Notes under the pieces: generated by a model
What the model was told of the DNA's origin: nothing
Database searches by the model: none
The model's input: the letters and a program-made list of their open reading frames with translations, nothing else
Part shown: positions 11,233-22,300 of the stretch, piece by piece
Layout of the letters: every line of letters begins with the position of its first letter
Numbering within the stretch: position 1 is the stretch's first letter
Assembly: GCA_020536535.1 (NCBI GenBank)
Contig: JAHLWZ010000676.1
Span: 696 to 64,695, forward strand
Direction: 5' to 3'
Length of the DNA stretch: 64,000 bases
From: Pelomyxa schiedti
Lineage: Eukaryota; Evosea; Pelobiontida; Pelomyxidae
Translations under genes and position numbers: made by a program

Positions 11233-12741
11233 TCACGGGTGCTGTTGGGCATCTGTTGCACTGGGTCCTGCTGTGGGTGGTGATGCTGCATCTGTGGGAG
11301 TTTCTGGTGGTGGAGGTGGAGGCAGTAACAACTGTTCCATGGTTTGGAGGGTGGCTTTTGCCCGGTTGTCATAAGGGGCTGCTGCTTTGAGCCAGAAGAG
11401 TGATTCCTCTAAGTTGACAGGTACACCAGGTCTCCCGGTTCTTAGGATATCAACAAGGTTGATTTGTGCCCCTATGTGGTCCTGGTTTGCAATGCATCGG
11501 AAAAGCTCCACTGCTTTCACAGGGTCTGGTGCCAGAGGGCCGGAACCCTTGTAGTAACTCCAAGCAAGGTTGTAGGTGCCTTGCACACTTCCCAATTTCG
11601 CAGAGAGATCAAAGAAAGAAATAGCCTTGTCCTTATCCTTGGGAAGCTAGGCTCAAGTTAATACAATGGAAGGTGAATCTCGAAAGATACCCCAGAACCA
11701 GTAAGGTAACTGAAACCCAGATTATTCACAGCAGCTGCGTGTATCATTTGTGCAGCTCGGACAAAGAGGATAACTCCCTTCGAAGTGTCCTAGAGTGTCG
11801 TGTTAGTTAGATTATCGGCAAAGAGAAGAACCTTTTCACAGGAATCTCCATCGCAATAGCAATTTCCAAGGCAATTCATGGACATTGGACAAATATCAAT
11901 TGCTGTACTCCACAACTTTGGTGCAAGTTCAGGCTCTCCCCTTACAAAATAATGCCAAGAGCCCAGTAGAAAATTTCTGGCTTTCCATAAAAGAATTCCA
12001 GGTGTAAGTGTTTCACAATGTGTGGTCAATCCTTCATTTAAAGGTTTTTCCTCAATGTTGCTCTCAGAGCAAAGATTAGAGGTAGAGGCACCATTTTGCG
12101 GGTGGTCAGTTACATCAGTTTCAGATGAATTGTTTTCAGAAACATGGGTTTCCAAGTTTTGGCATAAACTGGATACAATCTGTTCTACAGTTTTATTCAC
12201 AATCTCTGAATAGCCATTTGTGCCAACAATGTTTAGGCAACTATTCGTGCTAGACTTGTTCATAAGAGAATTGTCTATGCTGATGCCAATGTGCCGATCA
12301 TTTCGCTCTTCCTCCAAAGTGGAAAAGAAGTAAGAAACCGCCAATGCATGGTGGTATTGACACTGACTGGCTTCTTTAGCACGCCGTATCAAGGAGACAG
12401 CTGAAGGGACTGTTGGTTGCCCGAGGAGAGGTCTGACTTTTTTTTTACTGCTACATAGAAGACGGAAGGGCCTTACAAACCTCCATAAGCGAAATCCACG
12501 CAACCCAACTAAGGCAGGGATATAGTAAGGATCCTCAAGCAATGCCTGCTTGAACAGTCTTAGACCTTCCTCATATCTTCCTCTGTATATAGCTAGCATG
12601 GCTCTATCAGTCAGAATATCACCTCAGGGAGTGTTGGTAGCCGACAAAGAGAGACAGGAGAAAGGATACAGGGCATGCATAAAGAAGCTATATCCCGTAC
12701 AATGGACTGAGGAAGCAATCCAAAAGTGCCGTTGGGTCCAT
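11233..12741 (-). CDS. TPR/Sel1-repeat protein
   Basis: Sel1-like repeats form helical solenoids used as adaptors in ER quality control and signalling. The N-terminus is best read as ATG at 12741 (MDPTALLDCFLSPL), spliced to a TPR-like helix pair (YRGRYEEGLRLFKQALLEDP). A Sel1-type segment (RRAKEASQCQYHHALAVSYF), a polar Asn/Ser/Glu-rich insert and three further repeats follow: AAAVNNLGFSYLTGSG, VQGTYNLAWSYYKGSG and IGAQINLVDILRTG, spread over exons separated by short introns near 11790 and 11650-11690. The tail is a Pro-rich run (PPPPPPETPTD). No signal peptide or membrane segment is seen. The gene is divergent from another Sel1 gene at 13251, with about 500 bp between. Confidence 0.8.
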
Positions 12742-13250
12742 TCTCTGCATGTGTGGACAGTTGCCAGTGAGATATAGAGACAGAGTGCATAGGGAATAAA
12801 TGAGTGACCCAAGAGGAGTTGAATTGTGTGGTTGGGTTTCTTTTCGTTTTCTTACCAATCGCCTTCCACCAGCCGTAAACGAAACACAGACAAGAAGATC
12901 TCCATTCCTTCGAGTCCACGAAATGTGCATGCGAGCTCAACGAACGTAAAGGGCAAACGCACGTATCGCGTGGAGGAACCGGTCGCAGAACTAGCGGAAA
13001 TGGAGATCCTGACTTGTGTAGTTGAGTGACTAAACACACAGTGCGTACGCGTCATTCGAGTTTGTTTTGTTTAAAAAGTGCATGTGTCTACTCTCGAGTC
13101 GTCGTCGGTCATGGCGTGATGGGTTGTCCGGGCAATTAATACGAAAAAAAATAGAAAGATGAAAGAGAGGAGAACTTGGGTTTGTTTTCTTGTTTTTATC
13201 CGTTTGACACATTGACAGCCGCAGTGGTGACAGAAAAGATCGGTTTTACG
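12742..13250. promoter_or_regulatory. Shared upstream region of two divergent Sel1 genes
   Basis: About 510 bp between divergent starts. Short frames on both strands are not conserved-looking. An alternative first exon for the minus gene (MEIFLSVFRLRLVEG near 12895) was considered, but its splice phase creates a stop. No specific promoter element can be named. Confidence 0.35.
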
Positions 13251-15023
13251 ATGTCGCTGACGGTTGTTGTGCCACCGGAAGATCTGCTCAGTACTTGTCG
13301 TTGTAAGGCCAATTCGGCTGCTGTTAGAATGCACGCTGCCATTCGTTTGTTGGTCGAACGTAAGAGAGAGGAGTTGGAAATTAAAGATCTGCTTGTGGTA
13401 CCTTCCTTCCTTCACCTTTGCGCTGGTGCGTTCTCACAGTGGTACAGAAACAACTCGAAGCGGCATCTCCTTATGACTTTATGCCCAAAGTGCTCGGCGA
13501 TACTCACTCAAAGCTGATGGTGCTCTCCCTCAAAGTGACTTTAATCCCTCAGACGAGAATCTCGCCATTGCAACCGCCCTCATGGAGGGTGAATTGAATG
13601 AACCTCTGTTCTGTGATCTGCAGTATTTGTCAGGTCTGTCATTAGAGACAAGCAATTACATTGGCCACTTTATACAAAGCCTTGCAAGAGCATCACTCCA
13701 GAGAATTTGGAAAAGCTGGAACTTGAACAACCCGCTGGTTGAAAATATTAGACGAGGGAACGTAGGGGTTCTACGGGCAATGCTACATCTTGGAGTGCAT
13801 CTGTACGTTGACCGTGGGGAACCCTTCTCATCACCACTTCATATCGCCACCGAGGTTGGAAATCTGGAGATAGTTCAACTTCTCTTAAAATCTGGTCTGC
13901 ACAGAACCAGGATATGCACTTGCCTAACGGTAAAAAGGGGCCGATATTCACATGAAACCTTGGACATCCGCACCATCCAGTATGAGTGAGCCAGTTTTCG
14001 GAGAGTCTCCCACACCCAACAACACATGCGATACCTTCATTCGGCAGCAGTTATTCAAGGAGAATGTGGAAAAGCAACTTACTTGCAGTGAAATTGTGCC
14101 ACTTTTTGTTCTCGCAACAAAAAAGTTGAAAACCCTCGTTTCTCTGTCAGACTTACTTGGCGGTGTACCTGAAATAATGCACAGCCAGGTAAACAGACCC
14201 AAAAGTGAACCTAACACACCTTGTAACAGATAAAGCAAGCTTGGGACAAAGAACCATATACTCTGAAACAGCGTGAGGAGATCCATTTTTCTCTTGCCAT
14301 GAAATATCTCACTGGAAATGGTGTGGAGAAAAATATCACGGAAGCTACTCGATGGTTCATCGAAGCAGCAAAGATGTACAATAATCTATTGCGAGATATG
14401 GGGCCAGATCAAGAAAACGAGGACAAATACATCCGCTACAAGTATGCATTCCAAGCCTTGGCCGTGATTGGCCCCAAAGAGGTGCAATGTTCCCCAAAGT
14501 TGTTATGGCTTACTCCTTCTGATGGTAGGCATCAAATTTCATCCCTGCTTTGGAAGAATCTCATTGCCAATATCTTTTACGATGCAAAAAAATTCAAGAG
14601 AGGCAAGAATTCCACAGCAAATCCAAAGAACTTCAGAATTTGATTACGTCCAGTCTTTTGCACCTTACTGTGGAAGCACTGCCAAAATCGCTTTTCTCAG
14701 GTGGAGGATTAGAGAAAGTCCCCCCACAATTACGAGAAAAAGTAAGTCATCATATTTCCTGTCTTGGACAATAACAACAACAGATCTTTAAAATCCGCAT
14801 CTTCGAGCGTAAGAGCGTCAAAATTCGGAAGTTGCAGTTATGTGAGGAACTAGCAGACATGTATGCCAAAGGGAAGGGGGTCACAGAAGATCACGCCAAA
14901 GCAGCCAAATTTCTCCTGTGGGCTAGTAAAATATCTCTCCAGCTCTACCCTGATGACTGCGACAAATTGGACACATTCAAATCAAAAATTGAAGACTTAT
15001 CGAAAACATCCCCAGAGGTATAG
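13251..15023 (+). CDS. Ankyrin plus Sel1-repeat protein
   Basis: Starts MSLTVVVPPEDLLS, with a helical N-terminus (AAIRLLVERKREELEIKDLL). The best splices are an intron ending at gtacag (about 13443) and a 68-bp intron at about 13489-13556. An ankyrin unit follows (PLHIATEVGNLEIVQLLLKSG spliced to ADIHMKPWTS), then a helical middle and Sel1 repeats: REEIHFSLAMKYLTGNGVEK with TEATRWFIEAAKM, and LCEELADMYAKGKGVTEDHAKAA. The frame at 13620-13740 is ambiguous: two overlapping frames both look coding, so an intron or frameshift there is unresolved. Probably a cytosolic adaptor. Head-to-head arrangement with the Sel1 gene at 11233-12741 may reflect an old inverted duplication. Confidence 0.78.
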
Positions 15024-15106
15024 ATATCATTTCCGCTAAAAACTCTGTACAAACATAATGACAAACTACTACAAAAAAAAAGTGTACAGAGTCATACTCT
15101 CAGTTT

Positions 15107-15469
15107 ATGGCGTTGTGGCAGAACTTTGATACGGCCAGAATAAGCAAGGCCGTGGAAGAACTCCAGCGGTCACCAGTTTGTTGGTATTACCAGCACGGCA
15201 CATGCCACTTTGGGGGTCGTTGCACGAACTTTCACGTGCCTCCATACGTACCACCCGAAATCGTGGCGCAGTACACCAAGACAACAAAAACCATAGTCCC
15301 TCGAGACCCGGCTGCGCCACCTGTAAAAGTCACCCACAAAATAGCCCCCCGCACCATCGTAACACAAGGCAATCACCACGTCACCATTGTGCGTCACCCG
15401 ACCAACAATCAGCGTGGCACAAGACACCACACCCCACCAACTATCGACACGTGGACCGAACGGCACTAG
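15107..15469 (+). CDS. Small CCCH zinc-finger protein
   Basis: A 120-residue intronless frame with one C-x7-C-x5-C-x3-H finger: CWYYQHGTCHFGGRCTNFH at residues about 25-43. CCCH fingers of this spacing bind RNA (TTP/unkempt/Cth families). The rest is Thr/Pro/His-rich and basic with no other domain. It is much shorter than the multi-finger family members, so a role in mRNA binding is inferred from a single finger only. The stop is a clean TAG at 15467-15469. Confidence 0.75.
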   Translation: MALWQNFDTARISKAVEELQRSPVCWYYQHGTCHFGGRCTNFHVPPYVPPEIVAQYTKTTKTIVPRDPAAPPVKVTHKIAPRTIVTQGNHHVTIVRHPTNNQRGTRHHTPPTIDTWTERH

Positions 15470-15895
15470 GCAACGACTCCCCATGTTCCCCAAAAAACCG
15501 TACCGTAGGTCGTCGCTTCTCGCCCGTCACTACTAGTAGTTCAAAAAGAAAAAAAAAATTGTTTTTCGTGAAACCAGTAAGGCACAAGGGGGTGTTGCTG
15601 GACTCTTCAGCATCTTGCTGGCTCTTGTAGCTGACATGTCTTCACAAGCTAAGTAAATGTGAAAATCAGTGTTTTCAGTATTTCCCCCAGTGTTGGATTC
15701 TAACAGCACCGATTTTCACATCACAAGCCATGTTGATCATCTAAAGTTCTATTTCTATCCGTTAGGGGGTGTGCCGAACAGAAGCCATACAGAAAAACTT
15801 TGTTTTAATCAACTTACAGGTGGTGTGGTGGTGTGTTACCGCGATGATGCCCCTGTGTGTGGTGTGCTTTGTTGTGTTGCGTCAAGGGTCGTAAG
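15470..15895. other. Convergent intergenic region
   Basis: Lies between the CCCH gene (+) and the 3' end of the RBBP6-like gene (-). AT-rich stretches and short frames only; I see no gene. The last exons of the minus gene could extend into it. Confidence 0.4.
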
Positions 15896-18800
15896 TCACA
15901 GACCACCAACCGAGGACAGAACCGCGCTCCTGGGATATGAAATACCAGTGTGGTGGGGTGTTGCGCCAAAAAACTGGGGTTGTTGTTGTTGTTGTTGTTG
16001 TGCATGGGCTCGTGTGGAACTACCCCCCACAAGCCAGCTCGGTGCTGTTGTTGATGACACTGTGGTTGTCGACGAAGGTGGTGCCAAAATTGGTGGTGTG
16101 GTGGTTGAAGCAGCTGGCTGCCTCGTTGGGATAGCAGAAGGAACTACCACGGGACGAAAAGATGGGGGCGTAGTAGGAGTTGTTGTGCTTGTTGTGGTTG
16201 TTTCCTGTGGGCTCCAAAATGGAGCCACACGCGGCTTCTTACTGTTGTTGTTGTTCGATTCTATCTGCACAACTGACTGGGGCGGTGGTCTCTTGGCTGT
16301 TGTCGGACTGTGTTCCAGCCAGCTGTGAGAAAAGTGTAAGAAACGAGGAACTTACCACCTGTGTTTGTTTTAGTTGCACACACCTGGGAATTGGTCTTTT
16401 GGGTTTTGCAGTTACACAAGCTGAGGCTGTGGTTGTGGGTGGAGCAGGAGCCAGGGGGAGTGCTGAACACAAAAAGAGAAGAGAAAACACAAAAGTTAGG
16501 AACAGACAGGGCTGTTGTGAAAGGTATTTGGCAGCTGATGCGTTTGTGCAAAAAAAAAAAACTACTAATATCCTGTAAAAAACCTTGTGGTTTTGTGAAG
16601 TTTGACAATTGACCAGTAGTATTTGTATTCACACATATCTCAGCTGATTTTGTCACTGGAATGTAGCTATGATGTCCAGCTTGGAGATAATGTTCGAGTT
16701 CCATTTGCAAGCAATTCAGAGCCTCAGTGCGCGCTTGTTGAGATGAATTCACAACTGGATTGCGTTGTTGCAGTTGTGGTTGCGCCGGTGCTTGCGGTTG
16801 TTGTTGCAATTGTGTGTAAGGTGGTTGGGGACGGGTGATTGCCGCTTGGTAAGGGAAGGGCAAAGGAGTAGGTGAGACAGGTGTAACTTGTTGTGGATAC
16901 GGCATGGTGGGAACTGCCACCGGTAACGGCTGATATTGAACAGAGTTGGGAAATGGAGTAGGTTGTAGCGGTGTTTGTGTGGACAGTGGGGTTGCTTGGA
17001 AATGTGACAAAGATGGCTGATCATTTGATAGTGGTTGCCGATTCAAAACAGTTTGAAGCGATATATTTTCTTGCACTGGTATGGATTGTACAGAACTTTC
17101 CACCTTGACAACTACAGGTGTGTTGCTAGGTTGAACTGATGGAGAAGAAACAAGGGGAAGTTGAGTGCCTGTGACAACTGGCAGAACCACAACCTGTGGT
17201 GGTGATTCGACTTTTGGTTGTTCAGCTGGGGGTTTCACATCTTCAATTTTGACAACTGGAACAGCTATGGTTAACTTCTGTTCAGTTTCTGATTGAGGTG
17301 GTGTTGTTAGTATTTGCACAGGGGACTTGAGCGGCACAGGCTCGGTTGGTGAGTGAGGTGGGGAAGAGTGTGTAACGGGTTGTGCTGTGGGTTGTTGAAT
17401 TGTGGGAGACTGTGGTGGGGATTGTGGTGGCGGAGACTGTGAGGGTGGGGATTGAGGAGGTGTTGATTGGGGAGGTGAACGCGGACTCCCACGAGAGGAC
17501 GCAGGTGGGGAGGGTTTCTTTTCATCTTCCGCCTTTGTGTCCTCAACGATCGGGTAGGAAGGGATTGCATCTGACAAGTCCTGTCTACGTTTTTCCCGTA
17601 CTTCACGTTCGTGGGTGCGGGCAGCTTCTGCTTCAGATTTGGATGTTTTAACCTTCCTGTCTTCAGCAGCAACATGTTGCTGCACAAGTTTATGCTTTCG
17701 TTCATCCACAACCTTGCGCATTACTTGATTTGGAACAACTTCATTGGCAGTGATGGCCTTGTGACAAAGTGGGCACTGAAAGTTGGAGTTGATTAAATGG
17801 TCCCAAGCACCTGACTCGAATGTTAATTCCGAAGGAAATAATTGCTGGAAAGTTTTGTTTTAAGGAATTACATTTATCACATAGACTCTCCTGGCAACAA
17901 GAAAGAAGTACAGCATCCTCAAGAAGTTTTTTACACAGGGGACACTTCAGACTTTCTTCTACTTGAACAGCAAGTTCACTGCTGGAGGGAACTAAAGTGC
18001 TAACCACAGCTTGAAATTTCTGCCTATGTGAAAGCCTTAGTTGCGTTTTTTTTGGTCATTTGGAAGGAAAGTAACTCATTGGGTTTGATAGCAAATTGTC
18101 CAGTTTCGTATTCAACTTGCTAGTATACCATTAAACCCTTTCTCAGAGAGGTTGGGGTAGTTACCTTGACTAGGAGATTAACTGGTATGCCACGGAATGT
18201 CAACCTTTTGGGCTTATCTATAGAATATGTAAGAAGAGAGTTTAAACAGCTGTAACCAACCATATCGGGGGTCACCATTGGTTGCACAATGCTGAATGAA
18301 GTGACCTGGCATGTGGCATCTATTGCAAACTACAAATATTTAGAAGAAAGAAAAAATAGTAGAAGGCATACTGTAGCCTTCAGGTGGAATGGCACGTTGA
18401 AATTTCCCTCCCCGGACAGGTGCCCTCCTACCACAATTAGTCTTTGGAGAAAGTGGTAATAGTATGACTTACTTCTCAGGAAGTACGGAGTCAATGGGAA
18501 CGTGGATGACTGCATCAATTTTCTGGTCCTCAGAAGAGGACGAAGTGTTAAGAACGTCCAGAGATATCGCGGTGGGGGCTGGAGACACTGTCATAGGTTG
18601 CGTAACACTACAAATGGTTAAATAAGTATGAATTATGCAAGGCATTAATAAATACCTTTGTGGGGGTCTCCTGTGTCGTTGGCCTGGAGGTAAAGGTACG
18701 CGAACTACGATTACAGAAGAGTTCTTCGGGATCAATTGGCCGTCCGCGTCGTACTCTAAGCAAGGGTGTGAACAGGGAAAAAAAAAGGGGAAAAAAACCT

Positions 18801-19026
18801 TCGTTCGTCTGCGCATTAAGAACTTTCAAATCGAAGTCACACGAACCATCCGCAGACGTGGACAAGTTCTTTTGTTTCACAATCGCGCTCTTAAGATCGG
18901 ACACGGAAATAAAGCATCCCTGAAATCGCACCACCTCGAAGTCTTTCCAACTCTGCAAAGGAATTAACACCGTAACACACTCCTGCGTGCACAAACCTTA
19001 AACTTGAACCGCACGAAGTCCGTCAT
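15896..19026 (-). CDS. RBBP6/Mpe1-type protein: DWNN domain, zinc knuckle, RING/U-box
   Basis: Family members are E3 ligase components of the mRNA cleavage and polyadenylation factor. The DWNN ubiquitin-like domain starts at ATG 19026 (MTDFVRFKFK, spliced to SWKDFEVVRFQG, ISVSDLKSAI, LKVLNAQT, LIPKNSSVIVVRVPL). A CCHC knuckle sits near 18290 (VCNRCHMPGHFIQHC). The RING follows at about 17960-17740 (LKCPLCKKLLEDAVLLSCCQESLCDKC, read as three parts, then FQCPLCHKA and VPNQVMRKVVDERK). Order and spacing match Mpe1/SNAMA exactly. The C-terminal third is Ser/Pro/Gln/Thr low complexity; the preferred splice near 16380-16320 gives KPKRPIPSWLEHSPTTAKRP and leads into a polyGln frame ending at 15896, but exon borders there are uncertain. 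Confidence 0.88.
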
Positions 19027-19312
19027 CTCTGCCGGTTGTGATGTTTTTTGTTATTACTGTTTGTTGTGTTTTTTTTTTTTTCCTCTTTTAAAAATAGGTC
19101 AGGTGATTTCCTTTCACGTTTGGCTAAGTCTAACCTGTCACAGATTTTTCCCGCTCGGAATGAATTCCCTGCAACCAATTTGTGTGCCACAAACAGGACG
19201 ATACACGCGAACGGGGTAGTCACAACACCAAAAACGAAACTGAAGGGGAAACTTTCATTGGAATCTGTTAACAGTTACAATTACACAGGCCAGAGGAAGT
19301 GTCCAGAGCTTC

Positions 19313-22300
19313 TCAATGATGGTGGTGGTGCTCCCCCTTGGACTTTTGTGCTTCCAGAGCTTCATGAATAGCCAAGGCTGCAGATTTGTAGTACTCCTCA
19401 GGGACTTGAGTGGCCTCTATATCTCCTGTTACATCTGACCCGATTTCCTCATAAAACCTTTGGCGGGAATAAGTTTCTTTAGGAATTCGTTAGGGCCGGA
19501 ACGATTACTTGTTCATCTTTGACGTGTTGTCCTGCAACCAGTCATTGAATTTCATCATAAACTCCTCCTTCTTCCCGAATTCCACTCCATTCGCGAGATT
19601 CTGCAGCATTTTGGTTATAATTACAATCTGCCGGCGAATGATCTCAGGTGGCGGCGAAGGCAATAATCCGTAGCTAAGTTGGTGTCAGGGTTTTCAGAAA
19701 GCATTGAATCATGTTACCTTTCTGGAACAGATATTGCAGTGTTATAGAATCTAAGAAATATGAAGGCCCCAAGTGATTGTCTCACGTACGTCGGTGCCTT
19801 CCCTTCTACCTGCACTCAATTATTACAACTTTTGAGAATTGGAAGTTTGAATTACTTCTTTTCGTATATGGTAGCATATTTTTCGCAGTGAAACTGGCAA
19901 GCCGCTTGCTGATCTGGTTATTTGGATGAAAAACTTTGTGCACATCAGTCTGACACCAATGGCATTCAGATCCTCATCAACATCGTCATCCATTTTATTT
20001 GGATTGACCTGGGGACTTTGAGGGTTTCGTTGGATAATACGTACTTATTTACCTCGTACGTTGTGGTGACCAGGGACACAGACCCTGCATTTGTTTCCTG
20101 AAACCAATGAGTTGATAACTTTGCTACTAAGGGCAGAAGAGCTTACGTTTTGATCAGCGGCCTCCTGTAAAATGTTTTCAAACAGTACAGCCAGAGCCTG
20201 GAATAGATACTGAAGTCCCACCATCTTGGAATAGAACTAATTGAAAGTAAGGAAAGGAAAGGAAAGGTAAAAAAAAAAAGCTCCTACTTTGAAAGCTTTG
20301 GTTGCAGCACTATTTGAGCGAAACATGACAGAGGCATCTGTTGCCTCGCACACTTCTTTCGAAATCAAGTGCATAATCTAACTGAATGAGTGAGAGTGAA
20401 TTGTAAAAGCCACTCAACCAGTTGAGCCCCAGCTCCATGGCGTTCAAAGAAATACACCAATGCTTTACAAACAGTCTCGGATTCCGTCACATCCATTGAT
20501 TGAATGACTTGGTCAACAGTTGTCCAGGACTGATTATCGACTTCAAGCAACTTTTTTTCGGTAAATAAAATGGGGGAAAAAAAGGAAATTTACTAGGCGC
20601 TCTTCCAGAATCTTTTTGTCTTCCTCCGAGATCGATGAGCCCTGTGTTTTCACATCGGAAAATCTGACCAGGAATATTAAAAAAAAAACTGGGAGAGAAA
20701 CAGCATACTGATGCTTGACAAGCTCAGAGTAATGTAAACGAAGTCTAGCATTTTTGCGTCTCCTAACGACAACAAAAGCTAGCAAAGCGAAAAATGGAAT
20801 TCCAATAAAAGGTACTGCGAGTAGTGCAAGTAGACCAAGAAGGGATGCATGGGTATCATCTGCCACGTTTTAAGTTAGACATTTGTATGGATGGAGGAAT
20901 TTTGTCATACTTGATTCACTATCTTCAGTGTCGCATGTAGAACCGTGCCAATGTGCCCAGCAGTTACAAAATGCTATTCCACTGGCATTTGTAGTACAAG
21001 TTCCGTGAGCACAGTACACCAAAAAGCAGGGACTTGAAGAATGTGAGAAATTAGGTTTTTGGTGGGGTGGGACAACTCGTGAGCTGTCTGGAAAAAGCTC
21101 ATTGCTGTTTTAACAACTTCCCAGCCATTTGTCATGGATAAAAACCACGAATAATTCGTATCAGATAGGAGCTGTAATGCGGTGGAAGTGGAGTCACTGG
21201 TAAGAGTGACATTTGATACTTCTTTCCAAACTGTGATATTTGTATTGTTACTGGCTTGCTCTTTTTATTTGTTAGAAATCTCAGTTCCAAAGAGAAGGCT
21301 AACCCACCAGCCAGTAGAATAAACTGGAAGTGATTATCATATGTTTTACTAGGGCACACATGACCCCAGGTGGAGACAGCACCCCATCGAAAGACAACAT
21401 TTTCTTTATATGTGACATTGGAAGTATTCAGTGGGAACAACAAATCAGGGGCCACAGGGGACCAGTCATAACAGCATAAAAACCTCAAATAGTCCGTTGT
21501 AGACTGGATTTGATCCTGCGGAGCATTAATAGGAGATCTCAAAAAAAAGGAAATAAATTCTACTTTGTTTGTTACTCGAACTCTCCAGTAGTACCTTCAG
21601 TTATAGTTACCAGAGAAGGCAACAATATAGGGAAGCACTTACGTTTGGTCCAATGTCCAGTCCGATGAATTGAAGGATAATGTTGAATCTTCCCCATCAT
21701 GTTGATTTATAACATCGGTAGGTGTTGAGGGCCACTCATTTGTTTTTGTTGAAAAAAATAAGGAATATGTTCTATCAGCAAGATCTTTGCATTCTGTACC
21801 CCAATCGTCCAGTGAAGTAATTTGGAGTCGCTCTTCTGGCCGTATTATCATGCCATCAATTGGATACTTTAATGGTGGATATCCGGGTTTGGTGGAAATG
21901 CAAACTATTGCTGTAAGTTAGCTCACAAGGAGAAAAAAATATATATATACTGGTAAAATTTGAATGGATGGACTCAGAAGATTCCAAGTCGCCATTTGAT
22001 GAATATGCCCACCATTCATAAGTACCCTCATCGAGAGATAGGGCGAGCTGATCAGAGGAGGTTGTAGAGGAAATAGAGGAAGAACTACTTCCCACTTTGA
22101 TAACCCAAATTGACACCTCATTACTTTGTTCCTCAAAGCAACTTTGCCCATAACCTGCCATGGTCCAGTTGAACACTACAGATAATTGAGAGAGACTTGC
22201 TCCTGGAGGAGGGTAATCCAGTACAGGTACTGCAGGAGAACTAGCCAGACACAAAGTAAAAGTACGACTAGAAGAGAAGACCTGCACTTGAGGTTATCCT

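Noticed and set aside
12840-13060. Upstream exon MEIFLSVFRLRLVEG for the minus Sel1 gene
   Set aside because: Joining its gtaag donor to the next acceptor creates an in-frame TGA; a later ATG at 12741 splices cleanly.
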